Source: CAZPLZ01 sp964587525 (GTDB taxonomy: Bacteria > Oederibacteriota > CAKKQC01). From it: a DNA stretch of 10,468 bases. Shown in pieces: positions 1 through 7,740 of this stretch. The DNA lies in NCBI GenBank assembly GCA_964587525.1, contig CAZPLZ010000118.1, positions 1 through 10,468 on the forward strand, in the 5' to 3' direction. The position numbers and the translations under genes were made by a program. The notes under the pieces are model-generated. The model saw only the letters and a program-made list of their open reading frames with translations, had not been told where the DNA came from and did no database searches. Within the stretch, counting starts at the first letter, position 1; every line of letters begins with the position of its first letter.

Positions 1-1
1 C

Positions 2-781
2 TACCGGTGTCCGCTGGGGCTGGATTACCCCAGTTGCGGGGTGGCCTGCGCGCACCAGATTAAGGACGTCCTGCAACTCCAGACCGCCGGCGATGTGGCC
101 GCCTTCGTGGCCGAGCCGGTGCTGGGCGAAGGCGGCATCATTGTCCCGCCCCCGGAGTACTTCACCATCGCGGCCGGAATTATCCGCAACGACGGGGCGC
201 TGTTCATCGCTGACGAGGTGCAGACCGGGTTCGGCCGCACCGGCAAGCTGTTCGCCATCGAACACTATGGGGTCGAGCCAGATATCATGTGTCTGGCCAA
301 AGGTATTGCGAGCGGGTTCCCCTTGAGCGCCTTCATCGCTCGCGAAGAGATCGCCGGCGCTTTCAAGCCGGGCGACCACCTGACCACCTTCGGCGGCAAC
401 CCGGTGAGCTGTGCCGCGGCCATCGCGAACATCGCCGTCATGCTCGACGAGCACCTCCCGGAAAAGTCGGCCGAACGCGGCCACCAGCTCCTGACCCGGC
501 TGGCCGCCCTGAAAGAACAACACCGGCTGGTGGGCGAGGTGCGGGGCAAAGGCCTGATGATCGGCATCGAACTGGTGCAGGACGCGGAGAAAACGCCAGC
601 CCCCGAGCAGGCCAAAAAGGTGCGCGCCCTCTGCCGCGAGCGCGGCGTCTTGGTGGGGGTGGGCGGCACGTTCGGAAACGTGGTGCGGCTTCAGCCGCCG
701 CTGATCATCACCGAGGAGCAAGCCGACCGGGCCGCCGGGGTGGTGGAGGAGGCCATCGGACAAGTGGCCGGCTCGGCCTGA
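2..781 (+). CDS. Class III PLP-dependent aminotransferase, AGXT2-like, C-terminal part (5' end outside window)
   Basis: Fold-type I, class III (omega) transaminase, seen here as its last 259 residues of a family usually about 430-450 long. The frame is open from base 2, so the gene starts before the window; the GTG at 41 is internal. Seen (window numbering): a cysteine-containing segment around YRCPLGLDYPSCGVACA typical of the AGXT2-like branch; AEPVLGEGG; DEVQTGFGRTG with the Asp (residue 71) expected to contact the PLP ring nitrogen; LAKGIASGFPLSA with the Schiff-base Lys at residue 100; TTFGGNPVSCAAA; and the C-terminal VRLQPPLIIT motif. Family knowledge: these enzymes move an amino group between an amine or amino acid and a keto acid such as pyruvate or glyoxylate, in the cytoplasm. 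The true substrate cannot be told from this fragment; 4-aminobutyrate-type or other omega-amino acid transaminase remains possible. A CehA/McbA-type gene follows after 30 nt on the same strand. Confidence 0.93.
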   Translation, partial: YRCPLGLDYPSCGVACAHQIKDVLQLQTAGDVAAFVAEPVLGEGGIIVPPPEYFTIAAGIIRNDGALFIADEVQTGFGRTGKLFAIEHYGVEPDIMCLAKGIASGFPLSAFIAREEIAGAFKPGDHLTTFGGNPVSCAAAIANIAVMLDEHLPEKSAERGHQLLTRLAALKEQHRLVGEVRGKGLMIGIELVQDAEKTPAPEQAKKVRALCRERGVLVGVGGTFGNVVRLQPPLIITEEQADRAAGVVEEAIGQVAGSA

Positions 782-811
782 ACGCCGGACTGGTATCTCA
801 TAAGGCAGGCC

Positions 812-2056
812 ATGGATAGCGGCTCGAGCAAAACCCCGGGGACGCTCAAGCTCCGGGTCGTCGATGCCGCGGGACAGACCCTGCCCTGCCGGCTGCACAT
901 CAAACAGGCTGACGGCTCCTGCTGGCTGCCCCCGGACCTGCGCGATCCCAAGTACTCGGAAACCGAGGCTCCGGACCTGCTGCTCCCGGCGCATTACGAC
1001 CGGTACCTGCACGTCGTCCACGGTCAGGACCTTCGTTCCGTCCACCTCAACCACGGCGCGGCGAACCTCCCCGTGCCGCCGGGAAAACTTAGAATTTTCC
1101 TGGCCCGGGGGCACGAGTATGTCCCCCTGACCGACGAGCTTGAAGTCAAGCCGGGCGCGACGGTCACCAGAGAATACGTGCTGCGGCGCACCCTGGACCT
1201 TCCCGCCCAGGGCTGGTACGGCGGGGACATGCACACTCACTTCTCCCGCTGGCAGCCGAGTGACAACCACGTCTGGGGCAACCTGCTGCGGGCCGAGGAC
1301 CTCCATGCCGTAAACAACATGGTCTATAAGCAATCGGGCATCGTGGAGTCACCCCAGTATGCGTACGGGCCGGAGGGGGAGCACCACCTCCACCACGCTG
1401 GGCACCATGTGATCGCCAGCGGAGAAGAGTTCCGGGACGACGATCTCTACGGCCACATGATCGCGGCGGGCCTGACGAAGGTGATCGAGCCCATCAGCGT
1501 GGGCTACAAGCTGGGGCGCAGGGAGAACTACCCCCTCTTCGCCTCGGTCTGCGACTGGGCCCACGAACAGGGGGGTATCGCCGGATGGGCCCACGGCGGC
1601 ACCATGATCAAGCTGTTCGAGTCCCTCCCCGTGGAAGCGGCTCTGGGAAAGCTGGATTGCCTGGAGATCGTCCGCAACGGCGCCGTCATTTTGCGGGTCA
1701 AGGGCAAGGGAGGAGAGAAGGAGATCGCCTGCACCGAAAGAGTCCGGGTGGACCGCAGCTCCTGGCTTGCGGCGCGGGCGCGTGGAACCGTTGAACCCAA
1801 GGTCTACGGCGGGGTGGCGCCGTGGAACCTTCACGCTCACACCAGCCCAGTCTATGTGTTACGGCGAGGCCAGCCGATCCGGGAGAAGGCAGACCTGACC
1901 GCCATGGCGGATTACATCCGCCTGATCACAGAGATCTACCGGACCCGGGGCCAGTTCAAGACCGACCACCAGCGGGAGGAGTTGATGGCCAACTGCCTCA
2001 AGGCCCTGAGTTGGTACGAGCAGGCGCTGGACTCCTCTCGATGCAGGAAAAACTGA
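812..2056 (+). CDS. CehA/McbA-type metallohydrolase (PHP-like fold), apparently internally shortened
   Basis: A 414-residue protein with no signal peptide. The N-terminal ~130 residues look like a beta-sandwich. The metal-binding part starts at GGDMHTHF (Asp139, His141, His143) and continues with ASGEEF (Glu205, Glu206) and GIAGWAHGG (His261), as in the PHP-like metal-dependent hydrolases named after carbaryl hydrolases CehA and McbA. The C-terminal part has HTSPVYV (from His343) and a helical tail, also usual for the group. What is odd is the middle: after KLDCLE (residues 281-285) the chain passes directly to RNGAVILRVKGKG and the SSWLAARARG segment. The stretch carrying the conserved glycine- and asparagine-rich sites seen in many longer relatives appears to be absent, without a frameshift. 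Activity is therefore uncertain. ATG at 812 is preceded by a weak AAGGCAGG. The substrate is not deducible; family members hydrolyse esters or carbamates but most are uncharacterised. Confidence 0.75.
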   Translation: MDSGSSKTPGTLKLRVVDAAGQTLPCRLHIKQADGSCWLPPDLRDPKYSETEAPDLLLPAHYDRYLHVVHGQDLRSVHLNHGAANLPVPPGKLRIFLARGHEYVPLTDELEVKPGATVTREYVLRRTLDLPAQGWYGGDMHTHFSRWQPSDNHVWGNLLRAEDLHAVNNMVYKQSGIVESPQYAYGPEGEHHLHHAGHHVIASGEEFRDDDLYGHMIAAGLTKVIEPISVGYKLGRRENYPLFASVCDWAHEQGGIAGWAHGGTMIKLFESLPVEAALGKLDCLEIVRNGAVILRVKGKGGEKEIACTERVRVDRSSWLAARARGTVEPKVYGGVAPWNLHAHTSPVYVLRRGQPIREKADLTAMADYIRLITEIYRTRGQFKTDHQREELMANCLKALSWYEQALDSSRCRKN

Positions 2057-2072
2057 CGAGGCAAAGAGCTAT

Positions 2073-3632
2073 TTGAACTTCAAACTAAATGCAAATATTC
2101 TCAAGCGTGTGGGGGTGAGCTGGGTCCTGTTGGCGCTGGGGCTGACTCTCGAACATGAAGAAGCTCGCGCCATGGGAAGCCGTGTACACCATCCCGCGCT
2201 TATCCCTCAGCCTCGCTCGATGGAGCTCGCGCGTGGCCACTTTGCCCTGTCATCGACCACGCGGATCCTGGTTGACCGGGATGCCTCTGAAGTCAAGGCG
2301 ATTGGTGACTATCTAGCCGACCTGCTGCGTCCGGCAACGGGCAGGAGGCTTCCGGTCTTGGAAGTCGCAGGTTATCTTCCCGCAGACACGATTTTGCTCA
2401 CCACTATCGGGGCGGACAGGGACCTGGGCGAGGAGGGTTACGAGCTTCGCGTGACCACGGTCACAGTGGAAGTGCGCGCCCCCAACCCTGCGGGGCTCTT
2501 CTACGGCGTTCAGACGCTCCGGCAGCTTCTGCCCACGATCCCATGCCTCAGGATCGTTGACCGTCCCCAGTACCCATGGCGTGGCCTGCTTCTGGACTCA
2601 GGCCGGCACTTCATGACCAAGGAGTTCGTTAAGAAGTACATCGATCTGCTCGCCATGCACAAATTGAACCGGCTGCACTGGCACCTCACCGAAGACCAGG
2701 GCTGGCGGATCGAGATCAAACGGTACCCGAAACTCACCACCGTGGGCGCGTGGCGCGGCCAGGGTTCAGAGCGCTACGGTGGCTACTACACGCAGGAAGA
2801 CATCCGGGATATTGTGGCCTACGCGGAAAGCCGGTATGTCATGGTGGTTCCCGAGATTGAAATGCCCGGCCACAGTGTTGCCGCACTGGCTGCGTATCCG
2901 GAGCTTTCCTGCACGGGCGGCCCCTTCGAAGTGTCCACGCGGTGGGGGGTACATAAGGATGTGTATTGCGCTGGCAACGACCGGACGTTCGGGTTTCTTG
3001 AGGGCGTGCTCACGGAAGTGTTGAACTTATTCCCTGCGCCGTATATCCACCTGGGGGCGGATGAGGTGCCGAAGGAGCGTTGGGCCGCATGCGCGAAGTG
3101 TCAGGCCAGGATTAAGACCGAGGGACTGAATAATGAACATGAGCTGCAAACCTACTTTGTCCGGCGTATGGCCAGGTTCGTGAGAGATGCGGGGCGGCGG
3201 GCGATCTGCTGGGACGAGATCCTGGAAGGCGGTGCGCCCGAAGGCGTCATCGTGCAGGCCTGGCACGGACATCACAAGGCGGCTGAGGCGCTAGCTGCGG
3301 GGCACGAGACAATCGTTTCACCGACCAGCCATGTGTACTTCGACTATGACATCGCTTCGTATCACCTGCGTAACGTCTATGAATTCGACCCGGTTCCGGA
3401 GGGGACCGCGCCGGAGGATTTGGGAAGGGTCCTGGGAAGCGAGGCCTGCATGTGGACAGAACATGCACCGCAGCAAGCTGTGGATGCCAAGGTCTTCCCG
3501 CGACTGCTGGGGCTCGCCGAGGTGCTGTGGTCACCGCGGGAGGGGAGGGACTTTAAAGATTTTTATACGCGCGTGCAGGCGCACCGCAGGCGGCTTGAGC
3601 TCGTGGGCGTGGTCGCGGGCCCCGCATTTTAA
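2073..3632 (+). CDS. Exported GH20 beta-N-acetylhexosaminidase
   Basis: Glycoside hydrolase family 20 enzyme that removes terminal beta-linked GlcNAc or GalNAc by substrate-assisted catalysis. The 519 residues comprise a signal peptide (basic residues near position 11, hydrophobic run about 13-25, cleavage probably after EARA at 33), a GH20b-type alpha/beta domain (about 38-165) with the usual GLFYGVQTLRQLL ending, and a TIM barrel. Barrel motifs seen: LLLDSGRHF (conserved substrate-binding Arg), HWHLTEDQGWRIEIK from His202, PEIEMPGHS, and HLGADEVP holding the catalytic pair Asp330-Glu331. GSEACMWTE matches the late barrel motif. Length and catalytic residues look intact. The chosen start is TTG at 2073 because it gives a complete signal peptide and lies after a GAGG at 2057-2060; a downstream ATG at 2172 would lose the export signal. 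The TAA stop at 3630-3632 is followed at once by the symporter start in the same frame. Released amino sugar is a plausible cargo for that symporter. Confidence 0.93.
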   Translation: MNFKLNANILKRVGVSWVLLALGLTLEHEEARAMGSRVHHPALIPQPRSMELARGHFALSSTTRILVDRDASEVKAIGDYLADLLRPATGRRLPVLEVAGYLPADTILLTTIGADRDLGEEGYELRVTTVTVEVRAPNPAGLFYGVQTLRQLLPTIPCLRIVDRPQYPWRGLLLDSGRHFMTKEFVKKYIDLLAMHKLNRLHWHLTEDQGWRIEIKRYPKLTTVGAWRGQGSERYGGYYTQEDIRDIVAYAESRYVMVVPEIEMPGHSVAALAAYPELSCTGGPFEVSTRWGVHKDVYCAGNDRTFGFLEGVLTEVLNLFPAPYIHLGADEVPKERWAACAKCQARIKTEGLNNEHELQTYFVRRMARFVRDAGRRAICWDEILEGGAPEGVIVQAWHGHHKAAEALAAGHETIVSPTSHVYFDYDIASYHLRNVYEFDPVPEGTAPEDLGRVLGSEACMWTEHAPQQAVDAKVFPRLLGLAEVLWSPREGRDFKDFYTRVQAHRRRLELVGVVAGPAF

Positions 3633-5150
3633 GTGGGCGTACCTGGCCAGACGAACTTTACTCCCCTTGACTGGGGCATTGTCGCCATCTATCTGCTGGG
3701 ATCCGTGGCGATCGGGTGGTCGGTCAGGAAGTACATCGCCGGTATGGCCGACTATGTCGCCGCAGGGCGCGGCATCCGCACCGCGCTTGGCGTGGCGACC
3801 ATGACCGGCACCGAGCTCGGCCTGGTGACGGTCATGTACAGCGCGCAGAAGGGATTCGTGGGCGGTTTTGCCGCGTTCCACATCGCGGTGCTGGCCGGGT
3901 TCGTCACGTTGTTTGTTGGCCTGACCGGGTTCATCGTTGCACGGTTGCGCAAAATGAGAGTTCTCACCATCCCGGAGTTCTACGAGCGGCGGTTCGGGCG
4001 CAAGACCAGAATCCTGGGCGGGGTGCTGCTGGCCGTCGGCGGCATCCTCAACATGGGTCTCTTCCTCAAGATTGGCTCCATGTTTGTGGTAGGGATTACC
4101 GGCCTTCAGCACGGGGCGGCCCTGACCGCGGTGATGGTGGTCCTATTGTCCCTGGTTCTCGTCTACACGGTGATGGGCGGCATGGTGGCGGTGGTCATTA
4201 CTGACTACGTTCAGTTCGTCGTGCTCTCCATTGGGTTTCTGCTGGCATCTGCCTTGGCGATTGCCCGCCTGGGCTGGCATGACATCTTTGCGAGCGTCAT
4301 CGAATTCAAGGGTGAGGCGGGGTTCAACCCGCTGATGGAGGGGACGTTTGGCGTGGAGTACGTTGTCTGGATGGGTTTCCTGGGTCTGGTGGGTTGCGCT
4401 ATCTGGCCGACCGCGGTGGCCCGCGCTCTGGCTGCCCAGAGTGTTCAGGTGGTGAAACGCCAGTACATGTGGTCTTCGATCACTTTTCTGATCCGGTTCC
4501 TGATCCCGTACTTCTGGGGCATCTGCGCCTTTGTGTTTGTGATGAAAACTCCTGAGCTGCGGGAAGCGTTTTTCCCTGTCGCCGCAGGCGCGCAGCCGAT
4601 GGACAACCTGTATGCGATGCCGGTCTTCCTGGGGCAGATCCTCCCGGCTGGGGTCATCGGATTGGTGACGGCCGCCATGCTGGCGGCTTTCATGTCAACG
4701 CATGACAGCTACCTGCTGTGCTGGAGCTCGGTCATCACCCAGGACATCGTGGCACCGCTGCTGGGCGACCGGATGAGTGCAAGGAGCCGGATTACACTGA
4801 CCCGGGTGCTGATCATCCTGGTCGGCCTGTACATTCTTTTCTGGGGCCTGTTCTACGCGGGCAGCGAAGACATCTGGGACTACATGGCCGTGAGTGGAGC
4901 GATATTTTTTACCGGAGCCTTCGCTCTCCTGGTGGGCGGCCTTTACTGGAAGCGGGCCAGTTCGACCGGCGCTGTCCTGGCATTGTTGATCGGCTTTTCA
5001 GCGGTTCTGGGCTTAAGCCCCGTGCAGCAGCTCCTGGGCTTTGAGATGCCGAGCGCCCGGGTCGGGCTTGGCACGATCGGGCTCGCGGTGGCCGCTCTGG
5101 TGCTTGGCTCTTGGCTGTTTCCCGACCGGCGTGTGCGGGGTACCCCGTAA
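3633..5150 (+). CDS. Sodium:solute symporter, SSS (solute:sodium symporter) family
   Basis: A 505-residue polytopic inner-membrane protein of the SSS family (LeuT fold, usually 13 spans with the N-terminus outside), which couples sodium entry to uptake of sugars, amino acids or other small solutes. Seen: first span at about residues 12-30 (DWGIVAIYLLGSVAIGWSV); the family segment MADYVAAGRGIRTALGVATMTGTELG that leads into the unwound first core helix; later spans rich in Gly/Val/Leu; the conserved LRKMRVLTIPEFYERRFG loop; and AAFMSTHDSYLL in the helix that normally helps form the second sodium site. The gene starts at GTG directly after the GH20 stop codon, with no Shine-Dalgarno sequence visible, which suggests translational coupling. 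It ends directly before the 50-residue membrane protein. Its place between two secreted glycosidases supports import of a released sugar or amino sugar, but specificity is inferred from context only. Confidence 0.93.
   Translation: MGVPGQTNFTPLDWGIVAIYLLGSVAIGWSVRKYIAGMADYVAAGRGIRTALGVATMTGTELGLVTVMYSAQKGFVGGFAAFHIAVLAGFVTLFVGLTGFIVARLRKMRVLTIPEFYERRFGRKTRILGGVLLAVGGILNMGLFLKIGSMFVVGITGLQHGAALTAVMVVLLSLVLVYTVMGGMVAVVITDYVQFVVLSIGFLLASALAIARLGWHDIFASVIEFKGEAGFNPLMEGTFGVEYVVWMGFLGLVGCAIWPTAVARALAAQSVQVVKRQYMWSSITFLIRFLIPYFWGICAFVFVMKTPELREAFFPVAAGAQPMDNLYAMPVFLGQILPAGVIGLVTAAMLAAFMSTHDSYLLCWSSVITQDIVAPLLGDRMSARSRITLTRVLIILVGLYILFWGLFYAGSEDIWDYMAVSGAIFFTGAFALLVGGLYWKRASSTGAVLALLIGFSAVLGLSPVQQLLGFEMPSARVGLGTIGLAVAALVLGSWLFPDRRVRGTP
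5136..5147. repeat. 12-bp perfect palindrome at the symporter/small-gene junction
   Basis: CGGGGTACCCCG is self-complementary and could fold on the mRNA as a 4-bp GC stem with a GUAC loop, or act as a two-fold DNA site. It ends just before the stop/start TAAATG and overlaps the only G-rich stretch available as a ribosome-binding site for the small gene. It lies within coding sequence, so it may be incidental. Confidence 0.35.
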
Positions 5151-5303
5151 ATGGAAACCTGGATCGCGCTTTGGAAGGCTGTCCTGATCCTAGGGGTGGC
5201 GGCCTTTGCCGTCATGTCCGTGTGGGTGATCTTTCAGGGCTACCGGGACATCCGGAGTCTCCTGGCTACCATCGCCCGGAATCGTCGCGGCAAGGTGAAG
5301 TAA
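5151..5303 (+). CDS. Small single-span membrane protein, candidate symporter accessory subunit
   Basis: A 50-residue reading frame fills the space between symporter and GH78-like gene exactly: ATG at 5151 follows the symporter TAA with no gap, and its TAA at 5301-5303 is one base before the next ATG. The protein begins METWIALWKAVLI, has one strongly hydrophobic segment at about residues 5-28, and continues with FQGYRDIRSLLATIARN and a basic end RRGKVK. The positive C-terminus predicts an N-out, C-in orientation. Established knowledge: several sodium-coupled transporters carry very short partner subunits encoded next to them, and similar small genes follow SSS genes in some environmental bacteria. 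Assignment as an accessory protein of the upstream symporter is inferred from size, topology and position; I do not recognise a named family with certainty. Translation probably depends on termination of the symporter, as only a weak GGGG lies upstream. Confidence 0.72.
   Translation: METWIALWKAVLILGVAAFAVMSVWVIFQGYRDIRSLLATIARNRRGKVK
5292..5298 (+). promoter_or_regulatory. Ribosome-binding site for the GH78-like gene
   Basis: AAGGTGA lies 6 nt before the ATG at 5305, inside the last codons of the 50-residue gene. It fixes the start of the GH78-like gene and means the small gene and the glycosidase are translationally coupled. It is the clearest Shine-Dalgarno sequence in the window. Confidence 0.65.
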
Positions 5304-5304
5304 A

Positions 5305-7701
5305 ATGTGTTGCAGTGCACTTGCGTTCCTCATGGTGATTTCAGCTCATCCGCTTCATGCGAATGACACCTCGAGCCTTCTCCTGGGACGAAAGATCCCC
5401 GAACCGTGGCGGGCTTCTTATGCCTGGAGCCGGGAACGAGGTGGACCTGGGTTAACGGTCCGGCGGTTTCGCCGCCGGTTCATACTGGACCGTCGCCCGG
5501 ACTTCTTTCCCGTCTATGTCTCGGCTGACAGCCGATACCGCCTCTGGGTGAACGGTCAGCCCATGGGCCGTGGACCCCTGAAGGGCACTCTTGAGCATTA
5601 CCACTATGCGGTCTACGACTTAGCTCCGTCCCTTGTGAAAGGGGAGAACCTGCTGGCGGCGGAGGTGCGATGGTTCGGGGAGGACGCTCCGGAGAGCGAG
5701 ATCCACGGCTCAGTTCCCGGGTTTCTTTTCCAGGCGGAGAATTTTCAAGAATTGGACACCCCTGGTAGCTGGAAGGTGTTCGCAGATCATTCAATAACTG
5801 CCGATACCACGTCTTATATCTCCAACGCTTTGGGTTTCCTGGGTCATATGGAGCGAATGGATGGCCGGTTATTGCCAAAGGGGTGGGTGGATCCTGGGTT
5901 TGACGACTCGGCCTGGGGAAGTGCCGTGAGCACCGGACCTGCGGATTCTGGCCGGCCCTGGGGAGTCTTCCCCGTTCGTGACCTCCACACGAGGGAGATT
6001 CCACTTCTCGTCGAAGTTCCCCAACGATTTCAGCGGACGATCCAAAATAAACATGTCATTTCGCACCTGTTTGGGGAATCTCCCCAGGGCTGGAGTCTGG
6101 GCGAGGGTGAGGCGGGAGAGGTGGTCCTGGACGCGGGGCACCTTACCACCGGCTATCCGAGGTTGCGTTTCGTCGGAGGTGCCGGGAGAACGGTGGAGGT
6201 GATCTACGGCGAAGCCATCGTGAAGCCGTCCGCGAATCCCTGGGAGAACAGGGAGAAAGCCGTGCGAGACGATCTTTCCTTTGGTGATGTGGACGGCTAC
6301 CAGGATACCGTGATTCTCCCGGGAGGGGAGTTTGAGTTCGAGCCTTTCCACTGGCGCACCTTCTGGTTCATCAAGGTTCGAGTCTCAGCCGGTGACACGA
6401 CTTTCACCCTCAAGGATGCAAGCTTTAAGTTCACCACGTACCCCCAGCAGCTTCAGGCTGAGTTCGAGTCTTCGGATCCGGATTCCCAAAAGATGTGGGA
6501 GGTGAGCTGGCGTACCCTGCAAAACAACGCCCACGAGACGTATGAGGACTGTCCTTATTACGAACAGCACAACTATGTTGCGGACAGCCGGTTGGAAGCC
6601 CTGGGGAGCCTGGCGCTGGCCGGAGAAACCCGCCTCCCCCGGAGGACCATCCGGCTCTTCCGCGATTCGGTCCGTCCCGACGGGCTCGTCCATAGCCGGG
6701 TGCCTTCGACCCACCGCCAGATCTTGCCCTACTTCTCGTTGCTCTGGGTTCTCATGGTGGAGGACTACTGGCAATGGGTGGGTTCTCAAGACGCGGCATT
6801 TGTGCGTTCCTGCTTGCAGGTCGTGGACGGGGTGTTGTGGTTCTTCCGCGAACGCCTGCGGGAAGACGGTTTTGTGGGAAAGGTCCCCAAATGGAACATG
6901 GTGGACAGGTGCGAAGGATGGGAAGGGGGCGAGCCTCCCGCGGTGCGGGACGGCGAATCCACTTATCTAACCTGTCTCTATATCCGTGCATTGGATGCTG
7001 CCGTTAAGCTTCACCGTGAGACTGGGGAGCCGGCGGACGCGACCCGGTGGCTCTCGCTCGCCGATAGGTTGCGAGAGGCTGTTCGTACCCGAGCCTGGAG
7101 TGAGAAGGAGGGGTTGTTTCTCGAGGGGCCGGGCCGGACCCGGGATCGCCTCTCTCAGCATAGCCAGGCCCTGGCCATCCTCTCCGGAGCCGCGACCCCT
7201 GAGCAGGGCCAGAAGATCCTGAAACGCCTGACCACGGATTCAAGCCTTCATCAAACGAAATACATGCAAAGTTATTATCTGGCCAGGGCTCTGGAGAAGG
7301 CGGGTGGATACGCGGCATTCCCCGGACCGGTGCTGGCGCCTTGGCGGGAGATGCTCCGGAAGCATCTCTCTACCTGGGCTGAATATCCGGATCCCGGCCG
7401 CAGCGACTGTCACGCCTGGAGCAGTTGGATCGCGGTGGACTTTCTCACCTGCGTGCTGGGGGTTCAGCCGGCCAAGCCGGGCTTTCAGGAAATCTTGATC
7501 CGCCCCCAGACTGAAGCAGTCTCATGGGCCAAGGGGGCGATGCCGACCGTGGTGGGAACGATCCGGGTGGATTGGCGAAAGGATCCCGAAACGGGCAAGA
7601 TTTCCTTAAAGGCTGAGACACCGGCTGGCATTCCGGTGCGGGTCGAGCTCCCTGGCCTCGCGCCGAAAGTATTTACCACAGGAGGTAAGATCAGTTTGTA
7701 A
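5305..7701 (+). CDS. Exported GH78-like (alpha-L-rhamnosidase-related) six-hairpin glycosidase
   Basis: A 798-residue protein. Residues 1-20 form a probable signal peptide ending HPLHA before Asn-Asp; it is unusual in having no basic residue before the hydrophobic run, and the in-frame TGA just upstream rules out an earlier start. Next come beta-sandwich domains (about 40-390), including YRLWVNGQPMGRGP, typical of the N-terminal carbohydrate-binding-like domain of GH78 enzymes, and the WRTFWFIKVRV strand before the catalytic part. The (alpha/alpha)6 domain starts at about 395 and has YEDCPYYEQHNYVADSR (from Tyr413), where canonical GH78 enzymes have DCPQR(D/E)ER...GD; Glu420 is the likely general acid. 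SDCHAWSSW, the C-terminal beta-domain motif GFQEILIRP and the end domain are all present, so the gene looks complete. Family knowledge: GH78 removes alpha-L-rhamnose by inversion. The DCPYYEQ variant is found in related uncharacterised enzymes, so rhamnose specificity is only a possibility. It is the last gene of the plus-strand run. Confidence 0.85.
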   Translation: MCCSALAFLMVISAHPLHANDTSSLLLGRKIPEPWRASYAWSRERGGPGLTVRRFRRRFILDRRPDFFPVYVSADSRYRLWVNGQPMGRGPLKGTLEHYHYAVYDLAPSLVKGENLLAAEVRWFGEDAPESEIHGSVPGFLFQAENFQELDTPGSWKVFADHSITADTTSYISNALGFLGHMERMDGRLLPKGWVDPGFDDSAWGSAVSTGPADSGRPWGVFPVRDLHTREIPLLVEVPQRFQRTIQNKHVISHLFGESPQGWSLGEGEAGEVVLDAGHLTTGYPRLRFVGGAGRTVEVIYGEAIVKPSANPWENREKAVRDDLSFGDVDGYQDTVILPGGEFEFEPFHWRTFWFIKVRVSAGDTTFTLKDASFKFTTYPQQLQAEFESSDPDSQKMWEVSWRTLQNNAHETYEDCPYYEQHNYVADSRLEALGSLALAGETRLPRRTIRLFRDSVRPDGLVHSRVPSTHRQILPYFSLLWVLMVEDYWQWVGSQDAAFVRSCLQVVDGVLWFFRERLREDGFVGKVPKWNMVDRCEGWEGGEPPAVRDGESTYLTCLYIRALDAAVKLHRETGEPADATRWLSLADRLREAVRTRAWSEKEGLFLEGPGRTRDRLSQHSQALAILSGAATPEQGQKILKRLTTDSSLHQTKYMQSYYLARALEKAGGYAAFPGPVLAPWREMLRKHLSTWAEYPDPGRSDCHAWSSWIAVDFLTCVLGVQPAKPGFQEILIRPQTEAVSWAKGAMPTVVGTIRVDWRKDPETGKISLKAETPAGIPVRVELPGLAPKVFTTGGKISL

Positions 7702-7740
7702 ATCAACAGTCATGCACTTAAACTTCGATGGGAAACCTCA

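Noticed and set aside
1349..1840. 163-residue minus-strand open frame
   Set aside because: It is fully contained in the CehA/McbA-type gene, which has recognisable metal-binding motifs; no start signal or domain on the minus strand.
3630..3635. Programmed readthrough of the GH20 TAA as an established mechanism
   Set aside because: TAA is the least leaky stop and no stimulatory element is visible; kept only as a side hypothesis under the same-frame finding.
3531..4112. 193-residue minus-strand open frame
   Set aside because: It lies across the end of GH20 and the start of the symporter, both strongly supported; its protein is low-complexity and matches no family I recognise.
5480..6004. 174-residue minus-strand open frame rich in Pro, Arg and Ser
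   Set aside because: It is the antisense shadow of the GH78-like beta-sandwich region, typical of GC-rich coding DNA.
7693..7725. Possible hairpin AGTTT...AAACT in the convergent spacer
   Set aside because: Only 5 AT-rich pairs with a 23-nt loop and no T-run; not a credible terminator.
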